DNA from: Bacillota bacterium
GTDB lineage: Bacteria > Bacillota > Bacilli > Bacillales > Cytobacillaceae
Assembly (NCBI GenBank): GCA_023389895.1
Contig: JAEWDX010000335.1
Span: forward strand, 1 to 11,862
Reading direction: 5' to 3'
DNA: 11,862 bases
The translations under genes were made by a program, and so were the position numbers. The notes beneath the pieces are model-generated. The model ran no database searches. It saw nothing but the letters and a program-made list of their open reading frames with translations, and had not been told where the DNA came from. Position 1 is the stretch's first letter. Each line of letters begins with the position of its first letter. Below, piece after piece: positions 5,522 to 10,905 of this stretch.

Positions 5522-5872
5522 TTAACATGTTTCTAATGAATTTCCTTCGACAATTGTATATCCGACAACTTGATAGCCCTTCTGTCGCAAATAGCGGATG
5601 CCGATATTTTTCTCTAGCTGGTCTGATGCAATGACATGAAGCTCTTCTTTTGGGATTTCTCGGATACTTCTATTAAGATAGGCAATTGGAATATTCACCG
5701 CTCCCTTTATCGGACTATCGCACGAAACATTATAATCTCTTAAATCAATAATCTTTCGCCTCTCTTTATTTAATTGTGACCATTCCATTCTTTTTACACC
5801 TGAAACAGGACAATATCTTTTATATAATAGAAAGAAGCAGATGCTTAATATGAAAATGACGATATAAAACAC
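5522..5872 (-). CDS. Membrane-anchored rhodanese-like protein lacking the catalytic cysteine
   Basis: These 116 residues follow the plan of the anchored rhodanese at 4623-4982: a hydrophobic helix (about 2-16), then YKRYCPVSGVKRM, then a rhodanese fold with IIDLRD (41-46) and IKGAVNIPIAYL. Where the active loop should be, the sequence reads VIASDQLEKN, so Ala82 replaces the catalytic Cys and the CxxGxR pattern is gone. It should not be a sulfurtransferase. Cysteines remain at 12, 21, 51 and 116, with Cys21 just inside the membrane and Cys116 at the extreme C-terminus. It starts at GTG (5872) with AAGGAG 9 bases upstream. It is the first gene of the unit that also encodes cstR, so a sensing, docking or regulatory job is possible, but this is speculation. 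Confidence 0.85.
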   Translation of the reverse strand: MFYIVIFILSICFFLLYKRYCPVSGVKRMEWSQLNKERRKIIDLRDYNVSCDSPIKGAVNIPIAYLNRSIREIPKEELHVIASDQLEKNIGIRYLRQKGYQVVGYTIVEGNSLETC

Positions 5873-5943
5873 GAAAAACGACTCCTTATAGTTAAAATAA
5901 TCGTTGTAATTGACTTATATGCGAAATAATAACTGAAACAATT

Positions 5944-5972
5944 ATTATATAACGAATGATATACCCTGAGAG
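5944..5972 (-). promoter_or_regulatory. Predicted promoter of the anchored rhodanese-like gene and cstR
   Basis: The minus strand has a perfect TATAAT (5949-5944), with CTCTCA (5972-5967, 3 of 6) 17 bases upstream. The poor -35 lies inside the operator at 5961-5976, so repressor binding would block polymerase and autoregulate cstR. An alternative promoter nearer the gene is TTGTTT-N16-TATAAG. Confidence 0.45.
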
Positions 5973-5976
5973 GTAT
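5961..5976. promoter_or_regulatory. Predicted CstR operator between the divergent units
   Basis: ATACCCTGAGAGGTAT has perfect ATACC/GGTAT arms around six bases and aligns with the other 16-bp sites. It covers the -35 region of the leftward promoter and sits about 50 bases upstream of the rightward one. Confidence 0.6.
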
Positions 5977-6010
5977 AAAGTCAAATAAGATACTGTCCCA
6001 TTTTAATAAC

Positions 6011-6038
6011 TTGCATTTTATAAAAAAACACTTAAAAT
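6011..6038 (+). promoter_or_regulatory. Predicted promoter of the CoA-disulfide reductase fusion
   Basis: TTGCAT (6011-6016) is 16 bases from TAAAAT (6033-6038), giving a good -10 and a weak -35. The start would fall near 6045, inside the variant operator at 6037-6052. The distance to the ATG leaves a leader of about 35 bases. Confidence 0.4.
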
Positions 6039-6052
6039 AGGGGTAGGGGTAT
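6037..6052 (+). promoter_or_regulatory. Variant CstR-type site overlapping the -10 box
   Basis: ATAGGGGTAGGGGTAT has the length and outer bases of the other operators, but its left C-tract is replaced by G's, so it is a direct repeat of GGGGTA rather than a dyad. It overlaps the predicted -10 and start. It may be a low-affinity or half site. Confidence 0.35.
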
Positions 6053-6080
6053 ATGTACGAAAACGAAAGGATGATCTAGA

Positions 6081-7994
6081 ATGGAGAAAAAAATACTCAT
6101 TGTTGGTGGCGTCGCCGGGGGCGCAACCGCAGCTGCACGACTCAGAAGATTAGATGAAAGCTCAAACATTATTTTATTCGAAAGAGGCGAACATATTTCC
6201 TTCGCGAATTGCGGCTTACCTTATTATATTGGAGAAACAATAAAAAGTCGTGACAAACTTTTAGTGCAAACAGTTGAAGGAATGAGCAAGAAATTCAATT
6301 TAGATATTCGCAATTTAAGTGAAGTGACGGCAATAAACCGTGATAAGAAAACCGTAACAGTTAAAAACTTAAGTACAAATGAAGTATATGAAGAAAGCTA
6401 TGATGTTCTCTTGCTATCTCCTGGAGCAAAGCCAATTGTGCCGCCTATTCCAGGACTTAAAGAAGCAACTAATATTTTTACATTACGGAATATTCCAGAT
6501 ACAGATAAAATTAAAAGCTTTGTTGATGAAAAGAAGCCAAGCGAAGCCGTTATTGTTGGCGGTGGATTCATCGGTTTAGAAATGGCGGAAAATCTTGCTG
6601 ATCGTGGCGTTAATGTAACAATCGTTGAAATGGCGAACCAAGTAATGGCCCCGTTAGATTATGAAATGGCTGCAATTGTTCATAATCACTTAATTAATAA
6701 AGGTGCAAAGTTAATTTTAGAAGATGGTGTGCAATCTTTTGAAGATAACGGAAAGACAATCACATTATCAAGTGGACAAAAAATCAAAACTGATTTGATT
6801 ATCTTGTCAATTGGCGTAAGACCAGAAAATACGTTAGCGATTGACGCAGGTCTTAATGTTGGCGAACGCGGTGGCATTCAAGTAAATGAATTTTTACAAA
6901 CAAATGATGAAAATATTTATGCACTTGGAGATGCGATCGAAGTAACAGATTATATTAATGGAAAGCCAGCAATGATTCCGCTCGCTGGTCCAGCAAATCG
7001 CCAAGGTAGAATTGTTGCAAACAATATATATGGCAAGAAAGAAACGTATAAAGGAACATTGGGTACTTCTGTTGCGAAAGTATTCGATTTAACCGTTTCA
7101 ACAACAGGAAATAATGAAAAGATTTTGAAACGATTAGGGATTGACTATGAAGTTATTCATATTCATCCATCCTCACATGCAGGATACTATCCAGGTGCTT
7201 TTCCAATTGCTTTAAAGCTAATTTTTGACCGTGAAACGGGTAAAATTTTCGGTGCACAGGCTGTTGGACAAGATGGCGTAGAAAAAAGAATCGATGTTAT
7301 CGCAACTGCAATTAAAGGAAATCTTACTGCCGAAGAGTTGACTGAACTTGAATTAGCGTACGCTCCACCATTTTCATCTGCAAAGGATCCAGTAAATATG
7401 GCAGGCTATGTTGCTTCCAATATCATGAATGGTGATGTCACCACTGTTCAATGGCATGAAATTGATCAAATTATTGCAGATGGCGGACTATTAATTGATG
7501 TTCGTGAACCAATTGAACGAGAGATGGGCTATATTAAGGGCTCGATTAATATTCCATTAGGGGAAATACGCGATCGTCTCAGTGAAATTCCAAAAGACAA
7601 AACCATCCACGTTTCATGTCAGGTAGGATTAAGAGGTTATCTAGCAGCAAGAATTTTAATGGAGAATGGCTTTGATGTTATAAACGTAGACGGCGGTTGG
7701 AAAACATATGCCAGCGTTTATCGTGGTTCAACTACGGGCCATTCAGGAGATAATTCAGAAAAAGCAACGATATCAATTTCAGTTGATACATCAGGAATGA
7801 TGTGCCCTATACCAGTTACAGAGGTGCAGAAAAATATGGAGACCCTCCAAATTGGAGACATTCTTGAAGTAACAACAACGGATAATACTTTTGTTGAAGA
7901 CATCAAAACTTGGTGTGAAACAAACAGGCAAGCGTTTATTAAAGTTGATTGGCAAGAAAATCAATTCCATGTGTTAATTAGAAAAGAAAAATAA
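6081..7994 (+). CDS. CoA-disulfide reductase/rhodanese/TusA fusion flavoprotein
   Basis: This 637-residue fusion has three parts. Residues 1 to about 450 are an FAD/NAD(P)H pyridine nucleotide-disulfide oxidoreductase of the CoA-disulfide reductase class: FAD motif GGVAGGATAAARL (9-21), single redox Cys44 in SFANCGLPYY, NAD(P) motif VGGGFIGLEMAE, and the catalytic tyrosine regions HAGYYPGA (Tyr369, Tyr370) and AYAPPFSSAKDP (Tyr427). Residues about 455-555 are a rhodanese with Cys513 (loop CQVGLRG). After a polar linker, residues about 565-635 are a TusA domain with Cys575 (CPIP). Known CoADR-rhodanese fusions reduce CoA persulfide or polysulfide; the added TusA could shuttle sulfur to or from partners. 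It is divergent from the cstR unit and has its own promoter and terminator. AAAGGA serves as ribosome binding site. The reaction is assigned by family. Confidence 0.92.
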   Translation: MEKKILIVGGVAGGATAAARLRRLDESSNIILFERGEHISFANCGLPYYIGETIKSRDKLLVQTVEGMSKKFNLDIRNLSEVTAINRDKKTVTVKNLSTNEVYEESYDVLLLSPGAKPIVPPIPGLKEATNIFTLRNIPDTDKIKSFVDEKKPSEAVIVGGGFIGLEMAENLADRGVNVTIVEMANQVMAPLDYEMAAIVHNHLINKGAKLILEDGVQSFEDNGKTITLSSGQKIKTDLIILSIGVRPENTLAIDAGLNVGERGGIQVNEFLQTNDENIYALGDAIEVTDYINGKPAMIPLAGPANRQGRIVANNIYGKKETYKGTLGTSVAKVFDLTVSTTGNNEKILKRLGIDYEVIHIHPSSHAGYYPGAFPIALKLIFDRETGKIFGAQAVGQDGVEKRIDVIATAIKGNLTAEELTELELAYAPPFSSAKDPVNMAGYVASNIMNGDVTTVQWHEIDQIIADGGLLIDVREPIEREMGYIKGSINIPLGEIRDRLSEIPKDKTIHVSCQVGLRGYLAARILMENGFDVINVDGGWKTYASVYRGSTTGHSGDNSEKATISISVDTSGMMCPIPVTEVQKNMETLQIGDILEVTTTDNTFVEDIKTWCETNRQAFIKVDWQENQFHVLIRKEK

Positions 7995-8006
7995 GCTAAA
8001 AATTAG

Positions 8007-8053
8007 GGGGTAGGCCTTTCCATTTCTTTAGAGGCGTATCCCTTTGTTTTTTT
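8007..8053 (+). terminator. Intrinsic terminator after the CoA-disulfide reductase fusion
   Basis: An arm at 8007-8017 (GGGGTA-G-GCCT) pairs with 8032-8042 (AGGC-G-TATCCC). There is one G-G mismatch and one G-U pair, over a 14-base loop. The stem is followed by TTTGTTTTTTT. It lies 12 bases after the stop codon and ends the rightward transcript before the convergent yeiH gene. Confidence 0.6.
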
Positions 8054-8107
8054 CTTAAAATAGTCCCGAAAATAGTTTTGTAACTGTTAATCTTTCAATC
8101 ATATCTA

Positions 8108-9166
8108 CTATGCAATAAAATAAGCTAAAATGGACAAGCAAATAGATGTAATCCCCATTGCAATCAATGGCTTTAATGCTTTTGTCCGCAGATCCCTTAG
8201 GCTCACATTTAACCCTAGTCCGACCATTGCTGCTGTTAAACACCAAGTAGTCACACTCGCTACCTTGTCCATAAAACTATTTGAAACGGGAATAATGGAA
8301 CCTAGAACATAACTGCCAATTACACTCATCATGATAAAACCAAGTAAAAACCACGGAAACTCTATTTTCGTATCCTCGTTTTCTTCCTCACTTTTCTTTC
8401 TTTTCACAATATACATAAACACGAAACATAGCGGCACGAGTAAAAATACCCGTCCTAGCTTTGCAAGTAAGCCAATCGCAAGCGATTCCTGTCCACCAGG
8501 CGCAGCTGCTAATGCAACATGGGCAATTTCATGTAGACTGATCCCAGTCCAAATCCCATATTCCACATCGGTTAACGGTAAAAATGGGCGTAAAATCGTA
8601 TAAATAATCGCAAAAATCGTCCCAACTAAAGCGATAATTCCGACCCCTATCGCTGTTTCTTCATCCTTTGACTTAATGATTGGTGCAATCGCTGCAATCG
8701 CTGCCGCCCCACATACACCCGTTCCAACACCTACTAATATAGAAATATTCTTATCAGCCTTTAATAAACGGGCAAGCCATATCGTTAATAAAATTGCAAA
8801 AATAATGACACCGACATCGCGAACGAGCAGCCCCATCCCATCCTCAATAACAGTTCCAATATTCAGCTTTAAACCATATAAAATAATCGCAAATCGCAAT
8901 AACCTTTTCGAGGAAAAGCCAATTCCAGATCGCAAAAGCTCTGGATAACCAAAAAACTGCCGATACAAAACAGCAAGAATAATCGCAGATGCTAATTGAC
9001 CAACATGAGCGAATCCCGGTAATTTCGCTAATAAAAATCCTAGAAAAGCGATCAAGAATGTAAAAGCAATTCCACCAAGCCAACGACCAAAAGCAAAGCT
9101 GCTACTTTTATTCACAGCCTCAGCATCTTCATTCAAAGCGGAAGATTTATCAAATTGTTCTGCCAT
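8108..9166 (-). CDS. yeiH: YeiH-family (UPF0324) membrane protein, putative sulfate exporter
   Basis: A polar N-terminus of about 27 residues is followed by about ten hydrophobic helices. Family marks include RFAIILYGLKLNIG, GVGTGVCGAAAIAAIAPI and the GISLHEIAHVALAA segment of the YeiH/UPF0324 family. Databases call these putative sulfate exporters; the transported ion is not firmly established. The longest frame opens at a TTG at 9184, but the ATG at 9166 (352 residues) has GGAG 9 bases upstream and is the better start. The gene is divergent from a LysR regulator gene, as yeiH is beside yeiE in enterobacteria, and convergent with the sulfur flavoprotein. A role in exporting sulfite or sulfate produced next door is plausible but inferred. 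No CstR-type operator is seen upstream. Confidence 0.85.
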   Translation of the reverse strand: MAEQFDKSSALNEDAEAVNKSSSFAFGRWLGGIAFTFLIAFLGFLLAKLPGFAHVGQLASAIILAVLYRQFFGYPELLRSGIGFSSKRLLRFAIILYGLKLNIGTVIEDGMGLLVRDVGVIIFAILLTIWLARLLKADKNISILVGVGTGVCGAAAIAAIAPIIKSKDEETAIGVGIIALVGTIFAIIYTILRPFLPLTDVEYGIWTGISLHEIAHVALAAAPGGQESLAIGLLAKLGRVFLLVPLCFVFMYIVKRKKSEEENEDTKIEFPWFLLGFIMMSVIGSYVLGSIIPVSNSFMDKVASVTTWCLTAAMVGLGLNVSLRDLRTKALKPLIAMGITSICLSILAYFIA

Positions 9167-9187
9167 TATTATCATCTCCATCAACTA

Positions 9188-9212
9188 GGACAAGGGAGCA
9201 GATTCCTTGTCC
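9188..9212. repeat. GGACAAGG inverted repeat in the yeiH leader
   Basis: GGACAAGG and CCTTGTCC form a perfect 8-bp stem, extendable by one G-T pair, with a loop of about 7 bases. It lies just before the yeiH ribosome binding site. A related sequence, ATTCCTTGTCTCAAT, lies after the lysR gene near 10347-10361, so the hairpin may be a small dispersed element rather than a dedicated regulator. Confidence 0.4.
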
Positions 9213-9340
9213 CAATCATTTTTATCGCAGTTAACCGGCTATAAACCCCCACTAATTGAATTGCACTTTATCTATCCCTATTAGACAGTGTGCTTATTCC
9301 CTTACTGTGTGGGAGTTCGTTTTTAATCATAACGTTTTTT

Positions 9341-9369
9341 TTATCATTAGAAAAATAAAAATATATAAT
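9341..9369 (+). promoter_or_regulatory. Predicted lysR promoter
   Basis: TTATCA (9341-9346, 4 of 6) is 17 bases from a perfect TATAAT (9364-9369). The -35 lies within the left arm of the inverted repeat described below, fitting negative autoregulation. A second TATAAT occurs at 9390-9395 without a recognisable -35. Confidence 0.45.
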
Positions 9370-9380
9370 GCTAATGATAA
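9341..9380. promoter_or_regulatory. Perfect 10-bp inverted repeat in the yeiH-lysR divergent region
   Basis: TTATCATTAG (9341-9350) and CTAATGATAA (9371-9380) are exact reverse complements, with 20 bases between them and 30 bases centre to centre, about three helical turns. In this divergent intergenic region the best guess is the binding site of the neighbouring LysR regulator, which would contact both arms as a tetramer. Confidence 0.5.
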
Positions 9381-9449
9381 GTAAAACTATATAATGAAGA
9401 AAAGATCAACCATGACTAATGAAAATTTAGTTAGAATGAGGGATTATCG

Positions 9450-10316
9450 ATGGATCAGCAGTTATTCGTTTTTATTACTGTTGCTGAAAAGAAAAATTTT
9501 TCACGGGCGGCAGAGGAATTGCATATGACACAGCCAGCAGTAAGCCAATATATTCAAGCATTAGAAAGAACAATGGGGACAAAATTATTGGAGCGCAGCA
9601 ATAAATACGTACGCTTAAACAAGGCAGGAGAAATTGTGTATCACCATGCAAAGGAGATTTTAGGACTATATTCAAAAATGCATTACTTAATTGGTGATCT
9701 AACGAATAATGCATGTGGTCCTCTCACAATTGGAGCTAGCTATACATATGGAGAATACATTTTGCCGCATGTTTTAGCGAAAATGCAACTAAAATACCCC
9801 CTCATAAACCCAACAATTACAATTGGAAATACGAAAGAAATTGCCGAATTGGTTCTCAGAAACCAGCTAGATGTTGGAATTGTTGAAGGAAATTTTCAAG
9901 ATAAGCATTTAGTGATCAATCCTTTTGCCATTGATTCAATGAGTATTATTTGTTCTCCTACAAATCGATTAGCGCAAATGGACAATATCACGATTGCCGA
10001 CCTTTCAAAAGAAACTTGGATCGTCAGAGAAACAGGATCAGGGACGAGAGAAGCTGTTGAAAAGTTATTTACTGAGCATAAAATAGCCCCGAAGAAATGC
10101 TTGAAGTTTGGCAGCACACAAATCATTAAGGAGGCGGTTGAGGCGGGACTTGGGATTAGCTTAATATCCGACTGGGCAATTCGCAAAGAAGTTTCACTCA
10201 AAACGTTACAAATCATTAACGTTAAAAACATTGAAATGAAAAGGGAATTTTCAACCGTGCTTTGTTCTCCTTTCCAGACAAAGGCACTAAAGGTTTTCTT
10301 AGAAATGATTGTTTGA
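9450..10316 (+). CDS. LysR-type transcriptional regulator (CysL/YeiE-like)
   Basis: The 288-residue protein has the standard LysR layout. A winged helix-turn-helix covers 1 to about 60 (NFSRAAEELHMTQPAVSQY, then LLERS and LNKAGE), followed by a linker helix and a substrate-binding domain from about 90 to 288 (PLTIGASYTYGEYILP, LDVGIVEG, ETGSGTREAVE). GSGTRE and the general similarity recall CysL of B. subtilis, the activator of sulfite reductase genes, and YeiE, the partner of yeiH in enterobacteria; the exact orthologue cannot be settled by eye. GAGGGA lies 6 bases before the ATG. It is transcribed away from yeiH across a 283-base region with a strong inverted repeat, so it probably regulates yeiH and itself in response to a sulfur metabolite. 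Confidence 0.9.
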   Translation: MDQQLFVFITVAEKKNFSRAAEELHMTQPAVSQYIQALERTMGTKLLERSNKYVRLNKAGEIVYHHAKEILGLYSKMHYLIGDLTNNACGPLTIGASYTYGEYILPHVLAKMQLKYPLINPTITIGNTKEIAELVLRNQLDVGIVEGNFQDKHLVINPFAIDSMSIICSPTNRLAQMDNITIADLSKETWIVRETGSGTREAVEKLFTEHKIAPKKCLKFGSTQIIKEAVEAGLGISLISDWAIRKEVSLKTLQIINVKNIEMKREFSTVLCSPFQTKALKVFLEMIV

Positions 10317-10370
10317 TTCTTGAAAAGGATCGGAACAAGAAATCACATTCCTTGTCTCAATAATTAAATT

Positions 10371-10410
10371 AAGCCTATTTTGGTCAAATAACAACCAAAA
10401 TAGGCTTTTC
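10371..10410 (+). terminator. Strong hairpin terminator between lysR and nrdG
   Basis: AAGCCTATTTTGGT (10371-10384) and ACCAAAATAGGCTT (10394-10407) give a perfect 14-bp stem with a 9-base loop, followed by TTC on the plus strand. It separates convergent genes and may also serve the nrdDG transcript, although the minus strand has only a broken T-run (TTAATTTAATT) after it. Confidence 0.75.
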
Positions 10411-10464
10411 ATTTGTTTGAGGCAAGGCCTTTATTTTATTAAGCGTCATTAATGCGCCCTTATC

Positions 10465-10905
10465 CTAAAGCTCGATAATTCTTTGATTATTGCTTCCTCT
10501 AAAGGTTAAAGATAAATTTCTTTCTTCAATTTTAAAGGGGCCATCTACTAAGACATTGCAATGATTTAATAATTCTCGCTTACAAGGATCTTTCACAATT
10601 TCCTCATATGTGTAGCCACTATACACCCATATATTCTTCCCTAGCTTCCGAATTCTTTCAGCTAGCTTAGCTACTTCCTCCGCTTGAAAAAATGGTTCAC
10701 CACCAGAAAAAGTGACATCTGTTAAAGGATTGCTTTCAATTTCCACCATAATCGCGTCAATGGACATTTCCGTACCATTGTCCATATTCCAGCTTGATGG
10801 GTTATGACAGCCACGACAATGGTGGGGACAGCCTGCAAAAAAGATAACCGTTCGAAGCCCCTCTCCATCAACAACAGAGTCATGGAGGATATTCATTACT
10901 TTCAT
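10465..10905 (-). CDS. nrdG: Anaerobic ribonucleotide reductase activating enzyme (radical SAM)
   Basis: The 146 residues contain the radical-SAM cluster motif CPHHCRGC (Cys26, Cys30, Cys33), preceded by the NrdG-typical DGEGLRTVIFFAGC, the HNPSSW segment, and the SAM-binding TFSGGEPFF (GGEP). NrdG uses a [4Fe-4S] cluster and SAM to generate the glycyl radical on NrdD. Length is slightly short but normal for Gram-positive NrdG. The ATG overlaps the nrdD stop (ATGA), so translation is coupled. No strong separate ribosome binding site is visible. The enzyme is functional only without oxygen, which indicates that the host can make DNA precursors anaerobically. There is no link to the sulfur island beyond proximity. 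Confidence 0.95.
   Translation of the reverse strand: MKVMNILHDSVVDGEGLRTVIFFAGCPHHCRGCHNPSSWNMDNGTEMSIDAIMVEIESNPLTDVTFSGGEPFFQAEEVAKLAERIRKLGKNIWVYSGYTYEEIVKDPCKRELLNHCNVLVDGPFKIEERNLSLTFRGSNNQRIIEL

Noticed and set aside
6037..6052. G-quadruplex in the GGGGTAGGGG sequence
   Set aside because: Only two G-runs are present; four are needed for an intramolecular quadruplex.
8331..8948. Plus-strand ORFs of 90 codons opposite yeiH
   Set aside because: They are antisense shadows of a clear membrane protein gene, with no ribosome binding sites or family features.
9896..10231. 111-codon minus-strand ORF opposite lysR
   Set aside because: It is a shadow of the LysR coding frame with no recognisable domain.
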